A DNA stretch of 64,000 nt from Mycobacterium colombiense CECT 3035 (GTDB lineage Bacteria; Actinomycetota; Actinomycetes; Mycobacteriales; Mycobacteriaceae): NCBI RefSeq assembly GCF_002105755.1, contig NZ_CP020821.1, forward strand, positions 744,001-808,000, in the 5' to 3' direction. The notes beneath the pieces were generated by a model. That model was not told where the DNA came from and did no database searches. It saw only the letters and a list, made by a program, of their open reading frames with translations. Made by a program: the position numbers and the translations under genes. Below are positions 1 to 17,845 of the stretch, piece by piece. Each line of letters starts with the position of its first letter. Position 1 is the stretch's first letter.

Positions 1-2
1 TC

Positions 3-3000
3 GAATTCATGCTCACCGATGCCGCTCCGATCGCGACGGTCAGCACCGCCGAATTCCCTGCCCGACTTGATATTTCCGGTCCGCTCATCGATATCGACGA
101 CCCCGGCGTGCGCACCCATCCCAGCACCGGGCTGCCGGCGCCGACGGCGGACAACATCGCGTACGTCATCTACACCTCGGGGACCACGGGCACCCCCAAG
201 GGGGTCGCGGTCACCCACCACAACGTCACCCAGCTGCTGCAGTCGGTGGATGCTCAGCTGGGCCTGGGGCAGGTCTGGAGCCAGTGCCATTCCCTGGCGT
301 TCGACTTCTCGGTGTGGGAACTCTTCGGGTCCCTGCTGCGAGGCGGGCGTCTCGTCGTCGTTCCCGACCAGGTCGTCCGATCGCCAGAAGACCTGCACGC
401 CTTACTGATCGCCGAACGGGTCAACGTCTTGAGCCAAACCCCGTCGGCGGCGGCGGTACTGCCGTCCGATGGCCTGGAATCGGTGGCGCTGATCGTCGGC
501 GGTGAACCGTGCCCGCTGGAGGTGATGGATCGGTGGGCGCCCGGGCGCGTGATGGTCAACCAATACGGCCCCACCGAGACCACGATGTATGCGGCGATGA
601 CCGTGCCGCTGACCGCGGGCCTCGATTCGGTGCCGATCGGCTCGCCGGTTCCCGGCGCCGCGCTGTTCGTGCTGGATCACTGGCTGCGTCCGGTGCCGCC
701 CGGCGTGGTGGGGGAGCTGTACATCGCGGGGCGGGGCGTCGCCACCGGTTATCTCGGCCGGGCCGGCCTGACGGCATCGCGGTTCGTCGCCTGCCCGTTC
801 GGCGGCTCCGGCGCGCGCATGTACCGCACCGGGGACCTGGTGCGCTGGGGCGCGGACGCGCAGCTGGACTATCTCGGGCGCGCGGACGAACAGATCAAGA
901 TCCGCGGCTACCGCATCGAGCTGGGCGAGATACACTCTGTGCTCACCGAATTGGAGGGCATCGAGCAGGCCGCGGTCATCGCCCGCGAGGACCATCCGGC
1001 CGCCGTGCGGCTGGTGGGGTATGTCACCGGGACGGCCGACCCGTCCGAGGTGCGGTCGCAACTCGCCGAACGGTTGCCGCCCTACATGGTGCCGGCCGCC
1101 GTCGTGACGCTCGACGCACTGCCGCTGACGGTCAACGGCAAGCTCGACACCCGCGCCCTGCCCGCCCCGGACTACGGCATCAACGAATATCGGGCCCCGG
1201 CCGACGCGATCGAAGAGATCCTGGCCGGCATCTACGCCCAAGTCCTCGGCCTCGAGCGGGTCGGCATCGACGATTCGTTCTTCGACCTGGGCGGGGACAG
1301 CATCTTGTCGATGCAGGTGGTGGCCCGCGCCCGCGCCGCCGGCGTAATGTGCCGGCCGCGCGATGTTTTCGTCGAGCAGACGGTGGCCCGGTTGGCCCGG
1401 GTCGTCACGCTGACGACCGCCGAAGACGACGCGGCCGACGACGGGGTCGGGCCGGTGCTGGCCACCCCCATCATGCGCTGGCTGCGGGACATGGACGGTC
1501 CGATCGAGCAGTTCAACCAGACCATGGTGCTGTCGGCCCCAGCGGAGGTGGGCCAGGCCGACGTGCAGGTCGTGCTGCAGGCGCTGCTGGATCGGCATCC
1601 CATGCTGCGGCTCTGCGTCGACGACGACGGAGCCGGCGGGTGGTCGCTTGAGGTTCCCGAGGCGGGCGCGGTGGACGCCCGCGCCTGCCTGCGGACCGTC
1701 GACGTGCTCTCCGATGCGGCCGTGAGGCAGGCCCGGTCGCGGCTGAACCCGGGCGCCGGGGCGATGGTGAGCGCGGTATGGGCCAGTGCGACAAACGAAT
1801 TGGCGCTGATCATTCACCACCTGGCCGTCGACGCCGTCTCGTGGCGGACCTTGATCGAGGACATCAACGTCGTTTGGGCGCAGCACCACAGCGGTCAGCG
1901 CATCGAGCCGCCCGCGGGCGGCACGTCGTTCGCGCGCTGGTCGTCGCTGCTGGCCGACCATGCACGGAGCCCCGCGGTGCTCGACCACGCGGACGCGTGG
2001 CGGCGGATCACGCAGACTCCTGCGCTGTTGCCTGCCGTCCAGCCGGACGATACCTACGAGACGGCCGGGCAGCTGTCGGCATCGTTGGACGTCGAGACGA
2101 CGCATCAGCTGCTGGCAACGGTGCCCGCCGCGTTTCACGCTGGGGTGCAGGACATCCTGCTGATCGCCTTCGGGATGGCGGTCAGCGAATTCCTGCAGAC
2201 GACGGCGCCCATCGGCATCGACATCGAGGGTCACGGGCGCGCCGAGCAGCTCGGCCCGCATGTCGACTTGTCGCGCACCGTCGGCTGGTTCACCGCCAAG
2301 CATCCGGTGGCGCTGGAGGTCGGGACGCTGGACTGGGCACGCGTGGTGGCCGGCGAGGCCGCCCTGGGTGCGGTGATCAAGGACGCCAAGGAGCAACTGC
2401 GCGCCCTGCCGGACGGCCTGAGCTACGGATTGCTGCGCTACCTGAATCCCCAGTCGGGGCTTGCCGATCCGGATCCAGTTATCGGGTTCAACTATCTGGG
2501 CCGGCTCGGTGGCGGGGCCGCCGGGTTGTCCGACGACGTGTGGCAGCCCAGCCCGAACAGTCCTTCGCTGAGCTCCGCGGCCGCCGCGCTGGGGCTTCCG
2601 TTGCCGCACACGGTGGAGCTCAACGCCGGCACCATCGACACCGAGGATGGCCCGCACCTGCGGGCGAATTGGACGTGGGCGTCCTCGGCGCTGACCCATG
2701 ATCAGGCAACGCGGTTGAGCCGGTTGTGGTTTGAGGCGCTCGCCGGAATCTGCGCGCATGTGCGCCGCGGTGGCGGCGGGCTGACCCCGTCCGACATCAC
2801 GCCCGCCCGCCTGAACCAGCGCCAGATCGACCAACTCGAACGGCGATACGACGTCGCCGACATCTTGCCGCTGACCCCGCTGCAGCAGGGACTGCTGTTC
2901 CATGCGACCGCCACGCAGGGCGCCGCCGACGTGTACGCGGTGCAGCTGACCATCACGCTGCGCGGCGCCCTGGATTCGCAACGGCTGCACCGGGCGGTGC

Positions 3001-3212
3001 ACACCGTCATCACCCGCCATCCCAACCTGGCGGCCCGGTTCGATTCCGAATTCGGCGATCCCCTGCAGATCGTCCCGCCGCCCCGGACCTCGCCTGGCAG
3101 TATGTCGAGATCCGCGACGGCGACGTCGAGGAGAGGGTTTACCAACTGTGCGCCGCCGAGCGCGTCGCGGCGCGCAGTCTCGGCGAGGAACCGCCCTTCC
3201 GCACCGCGCTGA
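3..3212 (+). CDS. NRPS segment 1: adenylation (partial), PCP, epimerization, N-terminal half of condensation domain
   Basis: The frame is open to the left edge (reads EFMLTDA before the first visible Met), so the start lies outside the window. A3 core [11 protein letters not shown] is near 170-205. YGPTETT is near 565, [10 protein letters not shown] near 1135, and the PCP phosphopantetheine site LGGDSI near 1290. The LGGDSI form and the following [10 protein letters not shown] motif (about 1816) mark an epimerization domain, so this module delivers a D residue. My reading of the Stachelhaus positions of A1 is D-F-W-S-I-G-Q-M-Y-K, which I cannot assign to an amino acid. The next domain starts at [14 protein letters not shown] (about 2860), typical of a DCL condensation domain, which fits the upstream E. 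Meaningful coding ends at about 3077; the residues from there to the stop at 3212 are out of frame. Confidence 0.85.
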   Translation, partial: EFMLTDAAPIATVSTAEFPARLDISGPLIDIDDPGVRTHPSTGLPAPTADNIAYVIYTSGTTGTPKGVAVTHHNVTQLLQSVDAQLGLGQVWSQCHSLAFDFSVWELFGSLLRGGRLVVVPDQVVRSPEDLHALLIAERVNVLSQTPSAAAVLPSDGLESVALIVGGEPCPLEVMDRWAPGRVMVNQYGPTETTMYAAMTVPLTAGLDSVPIGSPVPGAALFVLDHWLRPVPPGVVGELYIAGRGVATGYLGRAGLTASRFVACPFGGSGARMYRTGDLVRWGADAQLDYLGRADEQIKIRGYRIELGEIHSVLTELEGIEQAAVIAREDHPAAVRLVGYVTGTADPSEVRSQLAERLPPYMVPAAVVTLDALPLTVNGKLDTRALPAPDYGINEYRAPADAIEEILAGIYAQVLGLERVGIDDSFFDLGGDSILSMQVVARARAAGVMCRPRDVFVEQTVARLARVVTLTTAEDDAADDGVGPVLATPIMRWLRDMDGPIEQFNQTMVLSAPAEVGQADVQVVLQALLDRHPMLRLCVDDDGAGGWSLEVPEAGAVDARACLRTVDVLSDAAVRQARSRLNPGAGAMVSAVWASATNELALIIHHLAVDAVSWRTLIEDINVVWAQHHSGQRIEPPAGGTSFARWSSLLADHARSPAVLDHADAWRRITQTPALLPAVQPDDTYETAGQLSASLDVETTHQLLATVPAAFHAGVQDILLIAFGMAVSEFLQTTAPIGIDIEGHGRAEQLGPHVDLSRTVGWFTAKHPVALEVGTLDWARVVAGEAALGAVIKDAKEQLRALPDGLSYGLLRYLNPQSGLADPDPVIGFNYLGRLGGGAAGLSDDVWQPSPNSPSLSSAAAALGLPLPHTVELNAGTIDTEDGPHLRANWTWASSALTHDQATRLSRLWFEALAGICAHVRRGGGGLTPSDITPARLNQRQIDQLERRYDVADILPLTPLQQGLLFHATATQGAADVYAVQLTITLRGALDSQRLHRAVHTVITRHPNLAARFDSEFGDPLQIVPPPRTSPGSMSRSATATSRRGFTNCAPPSASRRAVSARNRPSAPR

Positions 3213-5303
3213 TCCGCACGGCGGGCGACGAATACCGGTTCGTCCTCACGGTGCACCACATCGTGATGGACGGCTGGTCGCTCCCGGTCCTGCTGCGGGA
3301 GATCTTCGCCTGCTATTACGGGTCGCGGCTGCCCGCGGTGGCGCCCTATCGAAGCTTTGTCACCTGGCTGGCCGACCGAGACCTGCCCGCCGCGCGGCTG
3401 GCGTGGCGCGAAGCGCTCGACGGGTTCGACACCCCAACCCTGGTGGGGCCGGCGGGCCGCGGGGAGCTCGGACCGCGCGGCGTCGCCGAGCTACACTTGT
3501 CCGCCGAAACTACGTGTGCACTAAGCGAACTCGCGCGTTCCTGCCGCACCACCGTCAACACCGTGCTGCAGGGCGCATGGGCGCAGCTGCTGATGCTGCA
3601 GACCGGCCAACGCGACGTCGCCTTCGGCACCGCCGTCTCGGGCCGGCCGGCCGACCTGCCCGGCGCCGAATCCATGGTGGGCCTGCTGATCAACACCGTG
3701 CCGGTGCGCGCCCGCGTCACGGCGATCACCACCGTCGCCGAATTGCTGAACCAGCTGCAACGCGCCCACAACGACACCCTCGAGCATCAGCACCTGGCGC
3801 TCAACGAGATTCACCGCATCACCGGGCACGACCAGTTGTTCGACAGCCTGCTGGTGTACGAGAACTATCCCGTCGACGCCGCCACGCTATCGGCAGCCGG
3901 CGACCTGACCGCCACCGCGTTCACCAGCCACGAATACAACCACTACCCGCTGTCGCTGCAGGCCGTGCCGGGCGACGAACTCAGCCTGCGTGTCGAATTC
4001 GATGCCGACGTGTTCGACGCCGCCGCCATCGACAAGCTGACCACACGGCTGCGGCGGCTGTTGGTGGCCATGGCCGCCGACCCGGCCCGGCCCGTGGCGG
4101 CGCTGGACGTGCTCGACGACACGGAGCGTGCCGAGCTGGCGCGGTGGGGGAATCGGGCGGCCTTGTCCGGCCCGGCAGGCGCGGCGGCGTCGCTCCCGGA
4201 GCTGTTCGCCGCGCAGGTGACCCGGGTCCCCGGCGCGGTCGCGGTGACCTTCGAAGGCCGCTCGATGACGTATCGCGAACTCGACGAGGCGTCGAACCGC
4301 CTGGCGCACCTGCTGCTCGACCAGGGAGTCGGCGCGGGAGACGTTGTGGCGCTGCTGTTTCCCCGGTCGGCCGAGGTGATCGTGGCGATGCTGGCGGTCT
4401 TGAAGGCCGGGGCGGCGTATCTGCCGATCGACCCGGCGCTGCCGGAAACCCGGATCGGCTTCATGATCGACGACGCCGCACCGACCGCCGCGATCGGCAC
4501 GACAGAACTGCGGTCGCGGCTGGCCGGCTTCGCCCTGCCGGTCATCGAGGTCGGTGGCACCGTCGCACCGGACCACCCCAACGCCGCGTTACCGGCTCCC
4601 GCGGCCGCGAACGTCGCGTACGTCATCTACACGTCGGGCACCACCGGCGTCCCCAAAGGTGTTGCCGTCACGCACCGCAACGTCACCCAGCTGCTGCCGG
4701 CGCTGCACGCGGCGCTGCCCGCGGCGGGCGTGTGGTCGCAGTGCCACTCCTACGGCTTCGACGTCTCGATCCAGGAGATCTGGGGCGCCCTGGCCGGCGG
4801 CGGGCGGCTGGTCATCGTGCCCGAGTCGGTGACCCGCTCCCCGGATGAGCTGCACGCCTTGTTGATTGCCGAGCGGGTGAGCGTGCTCAGCCACACCCCG
4901 TCGGCGCTGGCGGCGCTGTCGCCGCAGCATCTGGACACCGCGCTGATCATCGGCGGCGAACCCTGCCCGCCCGCCCTCGCCGACCGGTGGGCGCCGCGGC
5001 GGGTGATGATCAACGCCTACGGCCCGACCGAGACCACGGTGGACGCGGTCCTCAGCGCGCCGCTGGCCGCGGGTGGGGGAGCACCACCACTCGGCTCGCC
5101 GGTGTCGGGGGCGGCCCTGTTCGTGCTGGACGGGTGGCTGCGGCCGGTGCCCGCCGGGGTGATCGGCGAGCTGTACGTCGCCGGTGCCGGTGTGGCCGTC
5201 GGTTATGCGCGCCGGGCGGGCCTGACCGCATCGCGGTTCGTGGCCTGCCCGTTCGGCGGTGTCGGCGCGCGCATGTACCGGACCGGGGACCTGGTGCGCT
5301 GGG

Positions 5304-13578
<8,275 letters not shown>

Positions 13579-13608
13579 CGTCGCGGCCGCGCCGCGATAG
13601 CGTGGCTG

Positions 13609-14526
13609 GTGATGATCGACGAAGTGGAGCGCGGCTGGGAGTACGTGCTGGCTCCGCCGCGCAGCGCGCCCGGCGTCATGTCGATGGTGGGCTATCGCAC
13701 CCCGGATGTGGCTGAGAAGGTGCACCGCGGCATGCCGTCGTCGACGTTGACATTCATCGTCAGCCTCGACGACGGCGTGGAGGCCGCGTCCACCGCCGAC
13801 GCGCTGGCGGGTTCTCGGCCCAACCCGTTGATCCTCGGCGGATTACACGTGCAGGCCAGCCATGTGCGGCTGTGTCGCGGCCAGGCGGGTGTGCAGCTGG
13901 CCGTGCACCCGTTGGCCTCGCGTGCGCTGTTCGGCGTACCCAGCGCCGAGCTCCCAATCACCGGCTTCGACGGCGTTGAAGTACTGGGCCGGTCTGCCGC
14001 CAGGCTCCCCGAGCGTGCCGCGGACGCGCGCGGATGGTCCGATGTATTCGCAACTGTCGCTGGATATCTCGTGGAGGCCCGCCGGTTCCGCGACGGCGCG
14101 ACCGTGCGGCCGGAGGTCGCCTATGCCTGGCGGCTACTGGAACGCACTCGCGGCCGAGTGCAGGTTGGCAAGGTGGCCGACCAAGTCGGAGTGAGCGCAC
14201 GACACCTAACGACTCTCTTCCACCAAGAGGTGGGCAGATCGCCGAAGACGGTGTCGATGTTGATGCGATTCCAGAACGCGTCAGCACGGATCGCGGCATC
14301 GGCGCGCGCGTACGGCCGGGTTGACCTGGCGGCGATCGCGGCCGGCACCGGTTACTGCGACCAGGCCCACCTGACCCGCGAGTTCGTCCGGTTCGCCGGG
14401 GTGCCGCCGCGGGCGTGGCTGGCCGACGAGTTCCGAAACATCCAAGACGGCGGCCACTCCTGGGCATCACAGTGGGACCATGACTACTTCGAATCCGACA
14501 GTCTGGTTGACGCTGCAGGCGCATGA
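13609..14526 (+). CDS. AraC-family transcriptional regulator
   Basis: A 305-residue protein with a C-terminal AraC/XylS DNA-binding domain. It has two helix-turn-helix units: VGKVADQVGVSARHLTTLF, about residues 185-205, and LAAIAAGTGYCDQAHLTREF, about residues 240-260. The N-terminal 150 residues form a cupin-like sensor region of the kind found in mycobacterial AraC proteins of unknown ligand. GTG at 13609 is chosen because a TAGCGT hexamer (13597-13602) lies six bases upstream, which predicts a leaderless transcript; ATG at 13612 is the alternative. The gene starts 30 bp after the NRPS stop, and its last 47 bp overlap the next gene, so the two are probably co-transcribed. A role in controlling the NRPS or the VOC gene is only an inference from position. 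Confidence 0.85.
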   Translation: MMIDEVERGWEYVLAPPRSAPGVMSMVGYRTPDVAEKVHRGMPSSTLTFIVSLDDGVEAASTADALAGSRPNPLILGGLHVQASHVRLCRGQAGVQLAVHPLASRALFGVPSAELPITGFDGVEVLGRSAARLPERAADARGWSDVFATVAGYLVEARRFRDGATVRPEVAYAWRLLERTRGRVQVGKVADQVGVSARHLTTLFHQEVGRSPKTVSMLMRFQNASARIAASARAYGRVDLAAIAAGTGYCDQAHLTREFVRFAGVPPRAWLADEFRNIQDGGHSWASQWDHDYFESDSLVDAAGA

Positions 14527-14881
14527 CGCCCCCAAGCTCATCGATTACTACGTCGAGACGTTCGGCTTTGTCGTCGCGGCACGCTACGGCGCCGGCGACC
14601 GAGTCGACCATGCCCAATTGCTTTGGCCGGAAGGCAGCGGCGGCATCATGTTGGGCAGCCACAAACCCGGGGCGGACTGGTCGCGCGAACCGGGAACCGC
14701 CGGTGGCTACATCGTCACCGGCGATCCCGATGCCCTCTACGCCCGGGTGTCCTCACACCAGGCGGAAATCGTCCGCCCGCTCGGCAAAACCGATTACGGT
14801 GCAACGGAATTCGCCGTCCGTGATCCGGAAGGCAACTTGTGGTCGTTCGGCGACTACGCCGGCGAGCCGATGCCGAGCTGA
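14480..14881 (+). CDS. VOC-superfamily (glyoxalase/bleomycin-resistance-like) protein
   Basis: A 133-residue single VOC module. It begins MTTSNPTVWLTLQAHD, followed by the dimer-forming strand and helix LIDYYVETFGF, the central ARYGAGDRVDHAQLLW strand, and the C-terminal FAVRDPEGNLWSFGDY signature typical of PhnB/YybH-like VOC proteins. The metal ligands cannot be assigned with confidence, so it could be an enzyme, a binding protein or a small-molecule resistance protein. Its start lies inside the 3' end of the AraC gene with a 47-bp overlap, and no separate promoter is evident, so translation is probably coupled to the regulator. The start ATG is the first in frame and gives the usual family length. 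Confidence 0.85.
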   Translation: MTTSNPTVWLTLQAHDAPKLIDYYVETFGFVVAARYGAGDRVDHAQLLWPEGSGGIMLGSHKPGADWSREPGTAGGYIVTGDPDALYARVSSHQAEIVRPLGKTDYGATEFAVRDPEGNLWSFGDYAGEPMPS

Positions 14882-14957
14882 CCCGTGAGACTGCGACGCC
14901 TGGCTACCATGACCGTAGAACGCGACGGTCCCGCCAGCACGGAGGAGTGCTCATCCG

Positions 14958-15527
14958 ATGACAACAGCGCGCCTGCCTCAACTGCCACTCGACGAAGCCA
15001 AGGCCGCCGCCGACGAAGCGGCCGTCCCCAACTACATGGCCGAGCTCAGCATCTTCCAGGTGCTGCTCAACCATCCGCCGCTGGCGCGTGGCATCAACGA
15101 CCTGCTCGCCACCATGCTCTGGCACGGGACGCTCGACTCTCGGCTGCGCGAGCTGGTGATCATGCGGATCGGCTGGCTCACCGCCTGCGACTACGAATGG
15201 ACACAGCACTGGCGCGTCGCATCCCGGCTCGGCGTTCCGGCCGACGACCTGCTGGGCGTGCGGGATTGGCCGAACCACGCCGGGTTCGGGCCCGTCGAGC
15301 GGGCCGTGCTCGCGGCCACCGACGACGTGGTGCGCGACGGCTCGGTGAGCGCCAAGAGCTGGTCGGCATGCGAGCGCGAATTCCAGGGCGACACAACCGT
15401 TCTCGTTGAGCTCGTGACGGTCATCGGCGCCTGGCGGATGGTCGCGTCGATCCTGCAGAGCCTGGAAGTGCCGCTGGAGGAGGGCGTGTCGAGCTGGCCG
15501 CCGGACGGCCGGTCGCCCCGGTCCTAA
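14958..15527 (+). CDS. Carboxymuconolactone decarboxylase / AhpD-like family protein
   Basis: A 189-residue all-helical protein of the CMD/AhpD superfamily. The signature is LRELVIMRIGWLTACDYEWTQH (about residues 55-78): a Cys followed by YEW-x-x-H. This resembles the gamma-carboxymuconolactone-decarboxylase-like branch rather than the CxxC peroxidase type of AhpD, because only one Cys is present. Substrate is unknown. A strong ribosome site GGAGGAG at 14941-14947 sits 10 bases before the ATG. It follows the VOC gene by 76 bp on the same strand and could belong to the same transcript, but it has its own translation signal. Confidence 0.85.
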   Translation: MTTARLPQLPLDEAKAAADEAAVPNYMAELSIFQVLLNHPPLARGINDLLATMLWHGTLDSRLRELVIMRIGWLTACDYEWTQHWRVASRLGVPADDLLGVRDWPNHAGFGPVERAVLAATDDVVRDGSVSAKSWSACEREFQGDTTVLVELVTVIGAWRMVASILQSLEVPLEEGVSSWPPDGRSPRS

Positions 15528-15566
15528 CCTCGGCGCGCGCATGAGTTGCCCACGCGCCGTGGCCGA

Positions 15567-15602
15567 TTGACTTAGCCGTCGATAACTCTTAGCGTCGGGC
15601 AA
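15567..15602 (+). promoter_or_regulatory. Sigma-A type promoter of the nitronate monooxygenase gene, leaderless
   Basis: TTGACT at 15567-15572 and TAGCGT at 15590-15595 are separated by exactly 17 bp, and the start codon ATG at 15602 is six bases after the -10 hexamer. The predicted transcription start therefore coincides with the A of the start codon. This is read directly from sequence; no experimental start is known to me. Confidence 0.7.
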
Positions 15603-16726
15603 TGAGAACCAGGGTCGCCGAGCTGCTCGGAGTCGAATTCCCGATCTGCGCCTTCAGCCACTGCCGCGACGTGGTGGCGGCGGTGACCAACGCGGGCGGC
15701 TTCGGAATCCTGGGCGCCACCGCGCACAGCCCCCAGCGGCTGCAGAGCGAGCTGACCTGGATCGAGGAACAGACCGGCGGCAAGCCCTACGGAGTCGACC
15801 TGCTGCTGCCGCCCAAGTACGTCGGTGCCGAGCAAGGCGGCATCGACACCACCCAGGCCCGCACCCTGCTGCCCGAGGAGCATCGCGCCTTCGTCGACGA
15901 CCTGCTGGCCCGCTACGGCGTCACCGCGGCCGCCGCGGAGCCGCGCGCGTCGCTGGGTGGCCTGAACATCTCGCCCAAGACCTATGAGCCGCTGCTCGAC
16001 GTCGCCTTCTCCAACAACATCCGGCTGATCGCCAGCGCGCTCGGCCCACCGCCGGCCGACCTCGTCGAACGCGCGCACGACCGGGACGTGCTGGTGGCCG
16101 CGCTGGCCGGCACCACCCGGCACGCGCAACGGCACGCCGCCGCGGGCGTCGACCTGATCGTCGCGCAAGGCACCGAGGCCGGCGGTCACACCGGCGAGGT
16201 GGCGACCATGGTCCTGGTGCCCGAGGTCGTCGACGCCGTGGCCCCGGTGCCCGTGCTCGCCGCCGGCGGCATCGCCCGCGGGCGCCAGATCGCCGCGGCG
16301 CTGGCCCTCGGGGCCGAGGGCGTGTGGTGCGGCTCGGTGTGGCTGACCACCGAAGAGGCCGAGACGGTGCCCGTGGTCAAGGAGAAGTTCCTGGCCGCGA
16401 CCTCGTCGGACACGGTGCGCTCGCGCTCGATGACGGGCAAGCCGGCGCGGATGCTGCGCACGGCCTGGACCGACGAGTGGGACCGGCCGGAAAACCCCGA
16501 TCCGCTGGGCATGCCGTTGCAGACCGCGCTGATCACCGAGCCGCAGGTGCGCATCAACTCCGCCGCCGCCCAGCAGGGCGCCAAGGCGCGTGAGCTGGCC
16601 ACCTACTTCGTCGGGCAGGTGGTGGGCTCGCTCGACCGGGTGCGCCCCACCCGCTCGGTGGTGCTGGACATGGTCGAGGAGTTCATCGACACCATCGGCC
16701 GGCTCGACGGCCTGGTCGAGAAGTGA
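15602..16726 (+). CDS. Nitronate monooxygenase / 2-nitropropane dioxygenase-like flavoprotein (Rv1533-like)
   Basis: A 374-residue FMN-dependent TIM-barrel protein. Supporting motifs are the N-terminal LLGVEFPICAFSHCRDVVAAV, the AGGFGILG loop (about residue 38), the phosphate-binding region GTEAGGHTGEVATMVLVPEV (about residues 185-205) and PVLAAGGIARGR (about residue 218). The family oxidises alkyl nitronates to carbonyl compounds and nitrite; the natural substrate of this homologue is unknown. The start ATG is fixed by a promoter whose -10 ends six bases upstream. Gene order (this gene, then an M-box small protein, then ileS) matches the Rv1533-Rv1536 region of M. tuberculosis, but the TetR-type gene I recall as Rv1534 is absent here. 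Confidence 0.88.
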   Translation: MRTRVAELLGVEFPICAFSHCRDVVAAVTNAGGFGILGATAHSPQRLQSELTWIEEQTGGKPYGVDLLLPPKYVGAEQGGIDTTQARTLLPEEHRAFVDDLLARYGVTAAAAEPRASLGGLNISPKTYEPLLDVAFSNNIRLIASALGPPPADLVERAHDRDVLVAALAGTTRHAQRHAAAGVDLIVAQGTEAGGHTGEVATMVLVPEVVDAVAPVPVLAAGGIARGRQIAAALALGAEGVWCGSVWLTTEEAETVPVVKEKFLAATSSDTVRSRSMTGKPARMLRTAWTDEWDRPENPDPLGMPLQTALITEPQVRINSAAAQQGAKARELATYFVGQVVGSLDRVRPTRSVVLDMVEEFIDTIGRLDGLVEK

Positions 16727-16871
16727 TCCGGGGCGCCGAACGGACCGCGCGGAATTGACGGATCCCTGACGGTGGGCGCGCGTATGCCCAGCTCAGCGCC
16801 GTGAACCTGGCCGATTGCTGTGTGCGCCCCTAATGAATGCGTACAGAATCGTCGACACGCCATCCGGGGAT

Positions 16872-16900
16872 TTGACCGCGTCATGGCCGTCGTGCATCAT
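16872..16900 (+). promoter_or_regulatory. Promoter for the M-box leader
   Basis: TTGACC at 16872-16877 and CATCAT at 16895-16900 are spaced by 17 bp, placing transcription initiation near 16907, a few bases before the first strand of the M-box. The -10 is weak (CATCAT), which would suit a regulated gene. Confidence 0.5.
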
Positions 16901-16906
16901 CGGTCG

Positions 16907-17065
16907 GGTAAGCACCTCGTTAGGTGAGGCGTCTACACGAATACAGGCCACTGACCCCGAACGTCGAAAGACGCCCCGGGTCAGGACAGCTCCTCCCGGC
17001 TTAAGGGTTGAGCCCAGGTGGCTTCCGAGGTATCGGACACGTCGTGTGGTGCCGAAGCTCTGACG
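16907..17065 (+). ncRNA. M-box (ykoK) magnesium riboswitch with downstream switching hairpin
   Basis: The RNA carries conserved M-box blocks: GTTAGGTGAGGC at 16919-16930, the CACTGACCCCGAACG block at 16949-16963, and CGTCGAAAGACGCC at 16962-16975. P1 is formed by ACCTCG (16914-16919) with CGAGGT (17026-17031). The 3' strand of P1 is embedded in a second possible helix, GCTTC (17021-17025) with GAAGC (17054-17058), which encloses the hairpin ACAC-GTC-GTGT (17037-17047). P1 and this helix look mutually exclusive, as expected for an expression platform. There is no U-tract after the alternative hairpin, so a Rho-dependent or translational output is more likely than simple intrinsic termination. 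M-boxes bind Mg2+ and switch off expression at high Mg2+; one is known before Rv1535 in M. tuberculosis. Confidence 0.9.
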
Positions 17066-17169
17066 AGTGGGGTGCGGATCGCCGACGGTCGTCGGGTTCT
17101 GCTCCTTTGCTGCGCATAGATCGCATGCGACACGCGCGTGCGTCGTGACCGCGAGGAGGTGAGGGACAC

Positions 17170-17250
17170 ATGAGTTCTAGCGATAGTCCGGACCGAAGTC
17201 CGAACTGTGTTTTGTCCCGATCCGGTCTCCGGCGCGACCTTCTCGGCTGA
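17170..17250 (+). CDS. 26-residue leader ORF between the M-box and the small-protein gene
   Basis: ATG at 17170 follows a near-perfect Shine-Dalgarno AGGAGGT (17154-17160) with nine bases of spacing, stronger than most sites in this window. The ORF encodes MSSSDSPDRSPNCVLSRSGL plus six residues and stops at TGA 17248-17250, 106 bp before the next start. It contains the hairpin CGGAC-CGAA-GTCCG (17189-17202) followed by a short T-run. The peptide has no recognisable domain. A regulatory leader peptide coupled to the riboswitch is the simplest reading, inferred from position and the strong ribosome site. Confidence 0.5.
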   Translation: MSSSDSPDRSPNCVLSRSGLRRDLLG

Positions 17251-17356
17251 GTCGTCGCAACGCTAAGTGGTTATCGCCCAAGCGTTCTGAGATCACACGG
17301 GATGGGACACACCAGTCCGATCAGTCCCCGTTAGATCTCCCCTCTAGGAGGCGATG

Positions 17357-17605
17357 ATGACCGCAGCTTTCTACGACGAAGTGCTCACCGTAGCTCCCGC
17401 CCCCACGCTCACCGTGGTGCGCGACACCGACACGATCCCGGCGCCCGCCCCGGCTCCGGTGGCCAAGGCCCGCCGGTCCGACCACGCACCGTTCGGCGCC
17501 GGTGGCGACCCGCTGGTCGACGGCGCCGCGCGCCTGCTCAGCGTCCCGCTGCGCCACGTGTACGCCGCGCTGTGGCGGGTCGGCGTCCTCGACGTCCGGG
17601 CCTGA
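17357..17605 (+). CDS. Small M-box-controlled protein, Rv1535-like
   Basis: An 82-residue protein of unknown function. It has a Pro/Ala-rich N-terminal half (IPAPAPAPVAKARRSDHAPF) and a more conserved-looking C-terminal segment, LVDGAARLLSVPLRHVYAAL, that could form an amphipathic helix. It corresponds by position and size to Rv1535, the M-box-controlled gene of M. tuberculosis. ATG at 17357 is preferred over ATG at 17354 because the AGGAGG at 17346-17351 leaves only two bases to the earlier codon and five to the later. Mg2+-dependent control by the upstream riboswitch suggests a role in low-magnesium adaptation. It is not a recognisable Mg2+ transporter. Confidence 0.75.
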   Translation: MTAAFYDEVLTVAPAPTLTVVRDTDTIPAPAPAPVAKARRSDHAPFGAGGDPLVDGAARLLSVPLRHVYAALWRVGVLDVRA

Positions 17606-17631
17606 CAGCCGAACTTCGATGGACGTCGAAC

Positions 17632-17650
17632 ACCCGGATTTGCGGGTTTT
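17632..17650 (+). terminator. Possible weak intrinsic terminator after the small-protein gene
   Basis: Stem ACCCG (17632-17636) with CGGGT (17643-17647), a six-base loop, and TTTT at 17647-17650. A second short stem TTCGA/TCGAA (17615-17619, 17626-17630) precedes it. Five base pairs make a weak terminator. It sits exactly where the M-box unit should be separated from the ileS T-box leader. Confidence 0.4.
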
Positions 17651-17652
17651 CG

Positions 17653-17845
17653 TAGAATCGACCTACTGGCGTCGATCCGGCCATCACCGGGGAGCCTTCG
17701 GAAGAACGGCCGTGCTGGCTCAGTAGAACCGAACGGGTAGGCCCGTCACAGCCCTCATCGAGTGGCCACGCGAAAGCGCGGCAAGCGGGGTGGTACCGCG
17801 GCGCTCGCGCAGCCAGCGCGTCGTCGTCCCCGGTTTGCACCGTGG
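17653..17845 (+). ncRNA. T-box riboswitch of ileS (isoleucine specifier ATC), actinobacterial short type
   Basis: The T-box sequence AAGCGGGGTGGTACCGCGG lies at 17783-17801, with the TGGT bulge that pairs with the uncharged tRNA acceptor end. Upstream, a short stem-loop presents CCATCACCGG (17681-17690), whose ATC at 17683-17685 is an isoleucine codon and fits the specifier position. The middle part contains AGTAGAACCGAACGGGTAGG. The leader ends just before the ileS ribosome site. Actinobacterial ileS T-boxes are described as short stem I, translation-controlling elements, and the absence of a terminator U-tract after the T-box here agrees. A TAGAAT hexamer at 17653-17658 may be the -10 box, in which case the RNA begins near 17665. 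Confidence 0.92.

Noticed and set aside
402..3020. Long minus-strand ORF (872 codons) opposite the NRPS, and similar ones at 5395-7812 and 10261-13404
   Set aside because: Composition is Arg/Gly/His-rich without domains, and the opposite strand has clear NRPS motifs. These are GC-bias shadows of real codons.
4987..5303. ATG-initiated N terminus of the 13578-ending NRPS frame
   Set aside because: The translation before about 5304 is out-of-frame adenylation-domain sequence; the true frame arrives there through the single-base shift.
17783..17801. tRNA-like sequence near ileS
   Set aside because: It is the T-box motif of a riboswitch; there is no cloverleaf or acceptor stem.
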